Notes: generated by a model from the letters alone, not told the origin. A stretch of 8,013 nt of DNA from Sporomusaceae bacterium (GCA_022839045.1 JALHDI010000121.1:1-8013); one strand, 5' to 3'; counted from the stretch's first letter, positions 1 through 6,213 are shown. Numbers and translations: made by a program.

Positions 1-163
1 AAGCCCCCACCTGGGGCGCGGCCAGGCCGACCCCGCTCGCCTCGTACATCGTCTGGGCCATATCGTCAAGCAGCTTCTTGATCCTGCGGTCGATCTTCGC
101 CACCGGCGCCGCCTGCTCCTTGAGCACCTTGTCGCCGGCCTTCCTGATATCGAGAACCGTCAC
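1..163 (-). CDS. def: Peptide deformylase, N-terminal part (3' end beyond window)
   Basis: Peptide deformylase is a metal-dependent hydrolase that removes the formyl group from the initiator methionine of new proteins at the ribosome. Only the first 54 codons are in the window. The protein starts VTVLDIRKAGDKVL, the usual opening of the family, and reaches motif I, GVGLAAPQVG (residues 44-53, consensus GxGLAAxQ), which forms part of the active site. The later EGCLS and HEXXH metal motifs lie outside the window. I chose the GTG at 161-163 because it gives the standard N-terminus and is preceded by a purine-rich GGGGGAG about 5 bases upstream. A possible extended -10 promoter lies just upstream. 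The gene follows priA, as in many Bacillota, but is separated from it by 219 bp that contain a large palindrome. Identity is secure from motif I and context. Confidence 0.93.
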   Translation of the reverse strand, partial: MTVLDIRKAGDKVLKEQAAPVAKIDRRIKKLLDDMAQTMYEASGVGLAAPQVGA

Positions 164-188
164 CTTTACTCCCCCTTTTTCAAACCCA

Positions 189-197
189 ATGATAGCA
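189..197 (-). promoter_or_regulatory. Possible extended -10 promoter for def
   Basis: On the minus strand TGCTATCAT reads as an extended -10 element (TGnTATAAT-like, with TATCAT at 189-194). It lies about 25 bases upstream of the def GTG start and would put transcription initiation near position 182. No good -35 is visible at 17 bp spacing (GTGATT, weak), as is common for extended -10 promoters. The surrounding stretch (about 181-230) is AT-rich, unlike the flanking genes. This is a sequence-pattern call only. Confidence 0.35.
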
Positions 198-240
198 TAA
201 ATCATTCGAAAAATCACTATTCGCAATACTGGTAAGCCAT

Positions 241-392
241 TGTGATAGGCTTAGGCCGTTCAGAAGTGCCCAGATGCAAGGCGCCCCGGAGGATGGCCCG
301 CGTCGGCGTACTTGGTTGCGTACGTCAAGCGGGCCATCCGAGGAGCAACGCCGCAGATGGGCGCTTATCAACGGCCGTAGCCCTACATCACA
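241..392. repeat. Long imperfect palindrome (structured element) between priA and def
   Basis: Nearly the whole priA-def spacer folds on itself. Visible paired segments, from outside in: 248-251 with 379-382; 254-260 (GGCCGTT) with 370-376; 264-271 (AAGTGCCC) with 359-366, including one G-T pair; 280-283 with 349-352; 291-301 (GGATGGCCCGC) with 329-339, a perfect 11 bp; and 305-311 with 320-326 closing an 8-base loop. A further 241-246 with 387-392 pairing runs into the last priA codons. No uridine tract follows on either strand, so it does not look like a simple intrinsic terminator. It contains no convincing gene. It could be a MITE-like or REP-like dispersed element, or a structured RNA or processing site in the priA-def transcript. 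The pairing is seen directly; the nature of the element is inference. Confidence 0.75.
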
Positions 393-2791
393 TTGACCGG
401 GTCCACATCAATCGCCACATCGCTTCTCCGCTCCAGCCCCAGCTCCCTGAGCGCCGGCCGCACCGCAGCAACATCGGCCGTCTTTATCAGTATATGCAGC
501 CGGAAAACGTCGCTGATCCTCGCCACCGGGGCCGCGAACGGCCCGACCACCGCCGCCGGCGCGGGCAGGCGGGCGCGCAGCGCCGCCGCCGTTTCCTCGG
601 CCTGCCGGCGGGCCTTCACCTCGTCCTCCCCCTGCACGGTCAGCTTGACGAGCGACGCGAACGGCGGGTAACCCAGCTCCTGCCGGTAACCGAGCTCCTC
701 CTCGTAAAAAGCCGCGTAATCGTGGCGGGCGCCGGCTTGGACGGCGTAATGCTCCGGGCTGTAAGTCTGCACCACCACCCGCCCCGGGGCGTCGCCGCGG
801 CCGGCCCGCCCGGCCGCCTGGGTCAGCAGCATGAATGTCCGTTCGGCGGCGCGGAAGTCGGGCAGATACAGCGACGTATCCGCCGAAATCACCCCCACCG
901 CCGTCACCTGCTTGATATCGTGCCCCTTGGCCACCATCTGCGTGCCGAGGAGGATATCGTACCGTCCGGCCGCGAACGCCGACAGGATACGGTCGTGCGC
1001 CATCTTGCCGCCCGTCGTGTCTTGGTCCATCCGCACCACCCGCGCCGCGGGCAGCAGCGCGGTCAGCTCCTCCTCCACCTTCTGCGTGCCGGTGCCGAAA
1101 TAACGGATATAGCGGCTGCCGCAGGCCGGGCACACGTCGGGCGCCGGCTGGCAGGCCTGGCAGTAATGGCAGCGCAGCACGTTGCCGGCCGCATGATACA
1201 CCAGCGACACCGCGCAGTGGCCGCAGCGCATCACCTCGCCGCAATCCCGGCAGAGGACGAACGTCGCGTAACCACGCCGGTTGAGAAACAAAATCGCCTG
1301 CTCGCCCCTGGCCACCGTCTCCGTCAGCAGCTCCCGGAGCGGCGCCGAAATCACGCTCCGCCGCCCGGCCTTCAGCTCCTCGCGCATATCCACCACCTGC
1401 ACCTCGGGCAACGGCGACCCGTCCACCCGCGACGGCATCGCCAGCAGGCGGTGCCGGCCCGCGCGGGCGTCGTAATAAGTCTCCACCGCCGGCGTGGCGC
1501 TGCCCAGCACCACCGCCGCCCCGGCCAGCTCAGCCCGTTTCAGGGCCACCTCCCTGGTGTGGTAGCGGGGCGACTCCTCCTGCTTATAAGTGAACTCCTG
1601 TTCCTCGTCGATGACGAACAGCCCGGGGTCGGGCACCGGTGCGAACACCGCCGAGCGGGCGCCGATCACGATCCCCGCGGCCCCGCTCCGCAGCCGCTGC
1701 CAGGCGTCGTAGCGCTCGCCCACTGACAGCTTGCTGTGCGCCACCACCACATCGTCGCCGAACCGGGCTTTGAACCTCGTCACAATCTGACCGGTCAGCG
1801 CGATCTCCGGCACCAGCACCACGACCTGCCGGCCGCCCGCGCGGGCGGCGGCCGCCGCCTCGATATAAACCTGCGTCTTGCCGCTGCCGGTCACCCCGTG
1901 AAGGAGAAAAGACTCATACCGTTTCGCCGCAACCGCCGGGAGAATAGCCTCCAAAACCGCCCGCTGCTCGTCGGTCGGCACCGGGGTATCGGCCTGCCCG
2001 CCGGCGCCGGCGTAGCTGTCGCGGACCATCGCCTCCCGCTCGGCCGCCACCAGCCCCGCGGCCTCCAGGCTCTTCACCGTCGCCGCGCCCACCTTCAGCC
2101 GCTTCAGGTCCTCGGCGCCCAGCCGGCCGTCGGCCAGCAGGGCGGCCAGCAAGCGGCCCTGGGCCTGCCGGCCCTTCAGCTTCGCCATATATTCCGCGGC
2201 GGCGGCCTCGTCGACCGCCAGCCGCCAGAAAGTCTTGTACTGCGTGCGGGCCGTGCGGCGAGCCGTAGCCTCCGCGGCCACCAGGCCACGACGCGCCAGC
2301 AGGCGTAAGGCCGCGGCCGCGCCGCCGCCGAATTCGCCCGTCAACTGAGCCAGCGTCCGCGGGCCGGCGCTCACCGCCGCATACACCCTCCCCGCCAGCG
2401 GCGGCCTCCCGGCCAGAAATTCCTCCGCCGGCAGCCCCGACGCGCGGTAGACGGTCGCGCTCTTGATCCCCGCCTTGCCGGGCACGAACAGCCGCATCGC
2501 CTCGGCCGGCGTGCTCAGGTAATAATCGCTCACCCATTCGGCCACCGCCAGCATATGGCCGGTGAACCACGGCGCGTCGTCGATGGCGCTGAGGATAGGC
2601 TTAAGCTCCGCGGCCGCATTTTCCTCCTCGCCCACGCTGACCACGAACCCCTCGACCTTACGGCCGCCGAACGGCACCAGCACCCGCCACCCCGGACCGA
2701 CGTGATCCAGCGCGGCGGGAAGAAGATATGTGAACGAATGGGTCAGCCGGCGAGCCGGCAAATTGACGAAAACTTCCGCGATCCGTGCCAT
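383..2791 (-). CDS. priA: Primosomal protein N' (replication restart helicase PriA)
   Basis: PriA is a superfamily 2 3'-to-5' DNA helicase that recognises stalled or collapsed forks and reloads the replicative helicase. With the ATG at 2789-2791 the protein has 802 residues. The N-terminal DNA-binding domain starts MARIAEVFVNLPAR. The helicase core shows Walker A GVTGSGKT (299-306), motif II DEEQ (395-398), GSATP (430-434), GTQMVAKGHD (616-625) and QAAGRAGR (658-665). Eight cysteines in four pairs (514/517, 523/526, 541/544, 554/557) form the zinc-binding insertion. Motif II is usually DEEH in this family, so the glutamine is a variant. I rejected an in-frame ATG at 2831-2833 because it sits inside a terminator-like hairpin and adds 14 non-family residues; the chosen start has GGGGG five bases upstream. 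Length and motif set indicate an intact enzyme. Confidence 0.97.
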   Translation of the reverse strand: MARIAEVFVNLPARRLTHSFTYLLPAALDHVGPGWRVLVPFGGRKVEGFVVSVGEEENAAAELKPILSAIDDAPWFTGHMLAVAEWVSDYYLSTPAEAMRLFVPGKAGIKSATVYRASGLPAEEFLAGRPPLAGRVYAAVSAGPRTLAQLTGEFGGGAAAALRLLARRGLVAAEATARRTARTQYKTFWRLAVDEAAAAEYMAKLKGRQAQGRLLAALLADGRLGAEDLKRLKVGAATVKSLEAAGLVAAEREAMVRDSYAGAGGQADTPVPTDEQRAVLEAILPAVAAKRYESFLLHGVTGSGKTQVYIEAAAAARAGGRQVVVLVPEIALTGQIVTRFKARFGDDVVVAHSKLSVGERYDAWQRLRSGAAGIVIGARSAVFAPVPDPGLFVIDEEQEFTYKQEESPRYHTREVALKRAELAGAAVVLGSATPAVETYYDARAGRHRLLAMPSRVDGSPLPEVQVVDMREELKAGRRSVISAPLRELLTETVARGEQAILFLNRRGYATFVLCRDCGEVMRCGHCAVSLVYHAAGNVLRCHYCQACQPAPDVCPACGSRYIRYFGTGTQKVEEELTALLPAARVVRMDQDTTGGKMAHDRILSAFAAGRYDILLGTQMVAKGHDIKQVTAVGVISADTSLYLPDFRAAERTFMLLTQAAGRAGRGDAPGRVVVQTYSPEHYAVQAGARHDYAAFYEEELGYRQELGYPPFASLVKLTVQGEDEVKARRQAEETAAALRARLPAPAAVVGPFAAPVARISDVFRLHILIKTADVAAVRPALRELGLERRSDVAIDVDPVNVM

Positions 2792-2817
2792 CCTTACCCC
2801 CATGACGGTCAAGCCGC

Positions 2818-2847
2818 AAAAGAAGAGGGACATGCTCCTGTCCCTCT
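2818..2847 (-). terminator. Terminator-like hairpin just upstream of priA
   Basis: A perfect 9-bp inverted repeat (2824-2832 with 2839-2847, arms AGAGGGACA and TGTCCCTCT) encloses a 6-base loop. On the minus strand it is followed by the T-rich run TCTTTT, so it resembles an intrinsic terminator ending the metK-HMA unit, or an attenuator in the priA leader. It ends only about 30 bases before the priA ATG, leaving little room for a promoter in between. On the plus strand the following sequence also has a short TTTT, so a bidirectional role cannot be excluded. Confidence 0.55.
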
Positions 2848-2875
2848 CAATTTTCTAACCTATATTTCGCTTTTT

Positions 2876-2883
2876 TGTCCCTC
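2876..2883. repeat. Second copy of the priA-leader hairpin arm
   Basis: TGTCCCTC at 2876-2883 repeats 2839-2846, one arm of the terminator-like hairpin, and both copies are followed by similar sequence (TCAAT and AAT). On the minus-strand transcript this upstream copy could also pair with the distal hairpin arm (2825-2832). It could reflect a local duplication or an alternative fold. It is short, so chance is possible. Confidence 0.35.
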
Positions 2884-2941
2884 AATACCTGCTGTTCTCA
2901 TCCTCTTCGGCAAAATCCGGACCCTCCCATTCACTGTCCGG

Positions 2942-3000
2942 CGACGGCTGCCGGCGGAACCGTCGGGCCGGGCGTCTGCCCAGCGGCGCAAAACGCAGAC
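2942..3000. other. Two GC-rich hairpins in the HMA-priA spacer
   Basis: Just downstream of the HMA gene are two inverted repeats: GTCTGC (2974-2979) with GCAGAC (2995-3000), and CGACGG (2942-2947) with CCGTCG (2960-2965). Neither is followed by a T-run on the minus strand. They may be part of an untranslated region or transcript end, or simply chance in GC-rich DNA. I see no gene in the 217-bp spacer 2792-3008. Confidence 0.3.
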
Positions 3001-3008
3001 CCATCGTC

Positions 3009-3239
3009 CTAACCCTGGATGGAGTAGCCCAGGGACTGCAGCGTCTCCTCGATATACCCGCTGGGGATGACGTCCGGGTCGTAAGCCACCTTCACCTGCT
3101 GGGCGCCCAGATCGACATCCACCCTGGCCACGCCGCCCAAATGGGAAAGAGTATGCTCGATACGGTCGCGGCAATGGTCGCCCTTGAGGCCGCCGACCCG
3201 GTAAACGGCTGTTTTCGTGCCTGCTGCGGTTGCTGCCAA
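3009..3239 (-). CDS. Small heavy-metal-associated (HMA) domain protein with degenerate metal site
   Basis: The 76-residue product is a single HMA (ferredoxin-like beta-alpha-beta-beta-alpha-beta) domain, the fold of copper chaperones such as CopZ and the N-termini of P-type ATPases. Typical features are the first strand TKTAVYRVGGL, a helix CRDRIEHTLSHLGGV, the strands VARVDVDLGAQQVKVAYD and the ending IEETLQSLGYSI. The canonical loop GMxCxxC reads GLKGDHC here, so the first cysteine is glycine and only one cysteine remains. Normal two-thiolate Cu(I) binding by the monomer is therefore doubtful. I chose the TTG at 3237-3239 because it lies 8 bases after a GAGGGGG ribosome binding site and just before the domain. 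No ATG lies nearby; upstream extension would run into a hairpin. The gene sits between metK and priA with no copper ATPase or CsoR-type regulator nearby. The fold is fairly sure; the function is unknown. Confidence 0.82.
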   Translation of the reverse strand: MAATAAGTKTAVYRVGGLKGDHCRDRIEHTLSHLGGVARVDVDLGAQQVKVAYDPDVIPSGYIEETLQSLGYSIQG

Positions 3240-3306
3240 TATACCTACCCCCTCGATAATTCTTTGGCCGGCAACCTTATTATGCCCCCTCCGTACATTT
3301 AGATAT

Positions 3307-3359
3307 GCGAAAGGCCGCCTAGAAAGCACTTGCGCTTTCTAGGCGGCTCTATGTTTCGC
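3307..3359 (-). terminator. Strong hairpin after metK (probable terminator or processing stem)
   Basis: A perfect 14-bp stem (3314-3327 with 3334-3347, arm GCCGCCTAGAAAGC) closes a 6-base loop. An outer pairing of GCGAAA (3307-3312) with TTTCGC (3354-3359) extends it across a lopsided internal loop. It starts about 9 bases after the metK stop codon. On the minus strand it is followed only by CTTTCG rather than a clean U-run, so termination may be partial. It lies between metK and the HMA gene and could end, attenuate or stabilise the metK transcript. Confidence 0.6.
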
Positions 3360-3367
3360 GAAAACCC

Positions 3368-4561
3368 TTACTTCAGGCCAGCTTCCTTGCGGAGAATCTC
3401 CGCCTTATCCGTCCGCTCCCACGGCAGATCGATATCGGTGCGGCCGAAGTGGCCGTAGGCCGCCGTCTGGCGGTAGATGGGCCGCCGGAGGTCGAGCGTC
3501 TTGATGATGCCGGCCGGGCGAAGGTCGAAATGGGCGGCGATCAGCTTGGCGATCAGCGCCTCGTCCACCTTGGCGGTGCCGAAGGTCTCCACCAGCACCG
3601 ATACCGGGCGGGCGATGCCGATGGCGTACGCCAGCTGGATCTCGCACTTGTCGGCCAGGCCGGCGGCCACCACGTTCTTGGCCACATAGCGGGCCGCGTA
3701 CGCGCCCGAGCGGTCCACCTTCGTGGGGTCTTTGCCCGAGAAAGCGCCGCCGCCGTGGCGGGCCATGCCGCCATAGGTGTCGACGATGATCTTCCGGCCC
3801 GTCAGGCCGGCGTCGCCCTGCGGGCCGCCGACCACGAACCGGCCGGTCGGGTTGATGTAGTACTTCGTCTGCGCATCGAGGAACCCGGCCGGAACCACCG
3901 GCGTGATGACATGCTTGATAATCTCCTTCTCGATATCCTTCAGCTCGATATCCGGGCGGTGCTGGGTCGAAACGACGATCGTATCGATCCGCACGGGCTT
4001 GTCGCCCTCATATTCCACCGTCACCTGGGTCTTGCCGTCGGGGCGCAGCCAGGGCAGCACGCGCGTCTTGCGCACCTCGCTCAGGCGGCGGGCCAACTGG
4101 TGGGCCAGCGAAATCGGCATCGGCATCAACTCGGGAGTCTCGTTCGTCGCGTAGCCGAACATCATCCCCTGGTCGCCGGCGCCGATGGCCTCTATTTCGT
4201 CCATCTCGCCCTTCTTGGCCTCCAGCGCCTTGTCCACCCCGAGGGCGATATCGGCCGACTGCTCGTCAATCGACGTCATAACGCCGCAGGTGTCGCCGTC
4301 GAAACCGAACTTGGCGCGGGTATAGCCGATCTCCTTCACCGTCTTGCGGACGATCTTGGGAATATCCACATAGCAATTGGTCGTGATCTCGCCCACCACA
4401 TGAACGATGCCGGTCGTCACCAGCGTTTCGCAGGCCACGCGCGCCATCGGGTCCTGGGCGATAATCGCGTCGAGGACGCTGTCGGAAATCTGGTCGGCTA
4501 TTTTGTCGGGATGCCCTTCGGTCACCGACTCGGACGTGAATAATCTGCGCATCTTTTCCAA
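3368..4561 (-). CDS. metK: S-adenosylmethionine synthetase (methionine adenosyltransferase)
   Basis: MetK makes S-adenosylmethionine from methionine and ATP, releasing phosphate and pyrophosphate, as a cytosolic Mg2+/K+-dependent tetramer or dimer. The 397-residue length matches the family. Signature segments are [14 protein letters not shown] (7-20, with the catalytic histidine in GHPDK), [12 protein letters not shown] (127-138) and the phosphate-binding loop GGGAFSGKD (270-278); the three tandem domains appear complete. I chose TTG at 4559-4561 because a strong GAGGAGG lies 8 bases upstream. The ATG at 4550-4552, three codons later, would be 17 bases from that site; it gives MRRLFTSES and is the main alternative. 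A SAM-I riboswitch with its own promoter precedes the gene, giving product feedback. In this window it separates coaBC from priA, which are often closer neighbours in Bacillota. Confidence 0.97.
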   Translation of the reverse strand: MEKMRRLFTSESVTEGHPDKIADQISDSVLDAIIAQDPMARVACETLVTTGIVHVVGEITTNCYVDIPKIVRKTVKEIGYTRAKFGFDGDTCGVMTSIDEQSADIALGVDKALEAKKGEMDEIEAIGAGDQGMMFGYATNETPELMPMPISLAHQLARRLSEVRKTRVLPWLRPDGKTQVTVEYEGDKPVRIDTIVVSTQHRPDIELKDIEKEIIKHVITPVVPAGFLDAQTKYYINPTGRFVVGGPQGDAGLTGRKIIVDTYGGMARHGGGAFSGKDPTKVDRSGAYAARYVAKNVVAAGLADKCEIQLAYAIGIARPVSVLVETFGTAKVDEALIAKLIAAHFDLRPAGIIKTLDLRRPIYRQTAAYGHFGRTDIDLPWERTDKAEILRKEAGLK

Positions 4562-4568
4562 AAACCTT

Positions 4569-4576
4569 ACCTCCTC
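4569..4576 (-). promoter_or_regulatory. Strong ribosome binding site that points to a TTG start for metK
   Basis: GAGGAGGT on the minus strand is a near-perfect Shine-Dalgarno sequence. It lies 8 bases before a TTG and 17 bases before the first family-consistent ATG, so spacing favours TTG initiation. Confidence 0.6.
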
Positions 4577-4587
4577 AGTATCGGCAA

Positions 4588-4611
4588 TAAAAAAACCCTC
4601 CATGGGAGGGT
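4588..4611 (-). terminator. SAM-I riboswitch expression-platform terminator
   Basis: On the minus strand a 6-7 bp stem (ACCCTCC with GGAGGGT, 4595-4601 and 4605-4611) is followed at once by seven T residues (4589-4595) and ATT. This is a classic intrinsic terminator ahead of metK. The competing antiterminator is visible: GGGAG in the 3' side of the aptamer P1 (4620-4624) can pair with CTCCC of the terminator 5' arm (4604-4608). SAM binding should stabilise P1, free the terminator and turn metK off. Confidence 0.9.
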
Positions 4612-4723
4612 AAACCACTCTCCCATCTCGCGGGCATTACCCCGCCGGAATTGGCACCGTTCCCCCCAGGGGTGGTTGCCGCGGTTTCATCGGGCCAGTC
4701 CCTCCACCAACTCTTGATGAGTA
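4612..4723 (-). promoter_or_regulatory. SAM-I (S-box) riboswitch upstream of metK
   Basis: The minus strand carries the conserved S-box core. P1 is CTCATC near 4722-4717 with GATGGG at 4627-4622. Then come CAAGAG, GGTGGAGGGACTGGCCC, the kink-turn/pseudoknot segment GATGAAACC (4691-4683), GGCAACC, GGTGCCAATTCC, and the P4 hairpin GCGGG/CCCGC (4645-4641 with 4634-4630). This RNA class binds S-adenosylmethionine and switches off sulfur and methionine genes when SAM is plentiful. It is followed by a terminator and precedes metK, which makes its ligand, so negative feedback is expected. Read-through transcripts from coaBC would also pass through it. Identification rests on the near-consensus core and the position. 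Confidence 0.96.
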
Positions 4724-4749
4724 TAACATATGTAGTTTTACCGTAAAAA

Positions 4750-4778
4750 ATTGTATCGGAAACCCAGCAAAAAATCAA
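4750..4778 (-). promoter_or_regulatory. Sigma-A type promoter for the metK riboswitch transcript
   Basis: On the minus strand a -35 TTGATT (4773-4778) and a -10 TACAAT (4750-4755) are separated by exactly 17 bp. Initiation would fall near 4743, about 20 bases before P1 of the riboswitch, which is the right place to produce the complete aptamer. The -35 overlaps the coaBC stop codon. A second -10-like TATACT at 4721-4726 is too far downstream because it would remove P1. Confidence 0.65.
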
Positions 4779-5977
4779 TGCCTATTTGTCAATAACTCGC
4801 AAATTTTATTTAAAATTATTTCGGCCAGTTCATCCTTGGCCATGCGGCCGAATTCCTCCGCCCGGCCGCCTGGGTACAGCAGCTTGACGATGTTCGTATC
4901 GGCGCCGAACCCTGCCCCCGGCAACGTCACGTCATTGGCCACGATCAGGTCGAGATTCTTCCGTTCCAGCTTCTCGCGGGCATGGGCGACAACCTCCTCC
5001 GTCTCGGCCGCGAACCCCACAAGCAGCTGGCCCTTCTTCCTGCGGCCCAGCTCGGCGAGAATATCGGGATTCTTCGCCAGCGTCAGCGTCAGCGCGTCGT
5101 CCCTCTTCTTGATCTTCTGCCCGGCGGGCGCCAGTACGCGGTAATCCGCCACCGCCGCCGCCTTCACCACCGCGTCGCAGTCCTCGTACTCGGCCAGCAC
5201 CGCGGCCATCATCTCGGCCGCCGTCTCCACCCGCGCCACCTTAACTCCCGGCGGCGGCGCAAGCTCCGTCGGCCCCGTCACCAGCACCGTCTCGGCGCCG
5301 CGCGCGGCCGCCGCCCTGGCGATGGCGTAGCCCATCTTGCCGCTCGAATGGTTGCTGATATACCGGACCGGATCGATCGCCTCGCGGGTCGGGCCGGCCG
5401 TCACCAGCACCTTCCTGCCCGCCAACTCGCCGCCGGCGCCCAGCAGCGCGGCCACCCTGTCCACGATCGCCGCCGGCTCGGGCAGCCGGCCGGGGCCTTC
5501 CACGCCGCACGCCAGCGGGCCCTCGTCGGGGGGGATAAAATGATAGCCCAGTCCGGTCAGGCTGGCGATATTCGCCTGCACGAGCGGGTTCAGGTACATA
5601 TTGCAGTTCATCGCCGGCGCCAGCACCACCGGGGCCTTCGTCGCCAGCAGCGTAGTCGTCAGCATATCGTCAGCGATGCCGGCCGCCAGCTTGCCGATCA
5701 CATTGGCGGTCGCCGGCGCGACCAAAAACAAATCGGCCCGCGTAGCGAGCGCGATATGCTCCACATTCCATTGCTTCGGCTCATCCCACATCGACGTCAC
5801 GACCGGGTTGCCGCTGATCTCGCGAAAAGTGAGCGGCGTCACGAAATTGGCCGCCGCCCGCGTCATAACCACATAAACCGCCGCTCCCAGCTTCCGCAGC
5901 CGGCTGGCCACCTCCACCGCCTTATAGGCGGCGATGCCGCCGGATACGCCCAGGACGACGCACTTCCCTGTCAGCAT
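4775..5977 (-). CDS. coaBC: Bifunctional phosphopantothenoylcysteine decarboxylase / phosphopantothenate-cysteine ligase
   Basis: CoaBC carries out two consecutive steps of coenzyme A synthesis: CTP-dependent coupling of cysteine to 4'-phosphopantothenate (CoaB), then FMN-dependent decarboxylation to 4'-phosphopantetheine (CoaC). The 400-residue protein has the N-terminal flavoprotein CoaC domain (about 1-180) with GVSGGIAAYK (10-19), the catalytic His74 in NVEHIALA, PAMNCNMY (121-128) and Cys157 in ACGVEGPGR. The CoaB domain (about 185-400) has VTAGPTREAIDPVRYISN, KAAAVADYR (272-280) and Lys288 in KIKK. I chose ATG at 5975-5977 because AGGTGA lies 8 bases upstream. A GTG at 5987-5989, directly abutting the rpoZ stop, would add four residues but has no ribosome binding site. 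It is 12 bp downstream of rpoZ and probably in the same operon. All key residues are present. Confidence 0.97.
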   Translation of the reverse strand: MLTGKCVVLGVSGGIAAYKAVEVASRLRKLGAAVYVVMTRAAANFVTPLTFREISGNPVVTSMWDEPKQWNVEHIALATRADLFLVAPATANVIGKLAAGIADDMLTTTLLATKAPVVLAPAMNCNMYLNPLVQANIASLTGLGYHFIPPDEGPLACGVEGPGRLPEPAAIVDRVAALLGAGGELAGRKVLVTAGPTREAIDPVRYISNHSSGKMGYAIARAAAARGAETVLVTGPTELAPPPGVKVARVETAAEMMAAVLAEYEDCDAVVKAAAVADYRVLAPAGQKIKKRDDALTLTLAKNPDILAELGRRKKGQLLVGFAAETEEVVAHAREKLERKNLDLIVANDVTLPGAGFGADTNIVKLLYPGGRAEEFGRMAKDELAEIILNKICELLTNRH

Positions 5978-5989
5978 AGCGACACTCAC

Positions 5990-6196
5990 CTACTTGATGC
6001 CCGACTTCGTCCTCTCATACACGATCTTGCCCTGGGAAACCTCCTCCAGGGCCACCGTCACCGGCTTGTTGGACCGCGAATCCACCAGCGATCCCTCGCC
6101 GCCCATGATCTCCCGGGCCCGCTTGGCGGCAAGCACCACCAGCGTATATTTACTGTCAACCTTATCGACAAGCGTATCCAAAGATGGATGAATCAT
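5990..6196 (-). CDS. rpoZ: DNA-directed RNA polymerase omega subunit
   Basis: Omega is the small RNA polymerase subunit that helps fold and assemble beta'. The 68-residue protein begins MIHPSLDTLVDKVDSKYTLV and has the family signature KYTLVVLAAKRAREI (16-30), followed by KPVTVALEEVSQGKI. A longer open frame exists upstream, but the ATG at 6194-6196 is the usual family start and has GGGGGG five bases before it. It lies 17 bp after gmk and immediately before coaBC, the standard Bacillota order, so co-transcription with both is likely. Length fits the short omega proteins of this phylum. Confidence 0.95.
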   Translation of the reverse strand: MIHPSLDTLVDKVDSKYTLVVLAAKRAREIMGGEGSLVDSRSNKPVTVALEEVSQGKIVYERTKSGIK

Positions 6197-6213
6197 AAAA
6201 GCCCCCCTCAACT

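Noticed and set aside
180..371. 63-codon minus-strand frame in the priA-def spacer
   Set aside because: It runs through the palindrome, has no ribosome binding site or family resemblance that I can support, and the stem-loop pairing explains the sequence better.
242..1726. 494-codon open frame on the plus strand opposite priA
   Set aside because: It is the antisense shadow of priA in GC-rich DNA; the translation is rich in Arg, His, Pro and Ala, has no recognisable domain, and priA is unmistakable on the other strand.
2789..2833. Earlier ATG start for priA at 2831-2833
   Set aside because: The codon is inside the terminator-like hairpin, and the extra residues MSLFFCGLTVMGVR do not resemble PriA N-termini, whereas MARIAEV does.
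2856..2884. Possible promoter (TTGAGG and TATAGG) upstream of priA
   Set aside because: Both boxes match only 4 of 6 positions and the spacing is 15 bp, so I do not list it as a feature, though it is mentioned with the hairpin.
2860..3174. 104-codon minus-strand frame overlapping the HMA gene
   Set aside because: It is another frame of the HMA coding region extended into the spacer; the composition is Arg/Gly-rich and the HMA frame is clearly the coding one.
3449..4543. 364-codon open frame on the plus strand opposite metK
   Set aside because: Antisense shadow; no motif and the same compositional bias as the other shadows.
4787..4792. Perfect -35 box TTGACA near the coaBC end
   Set aside because: It lies within the last coaBC codons and has no -10 box at suitable spacing; the TTGATT/TACAAT pair slightly downstream fits far better.
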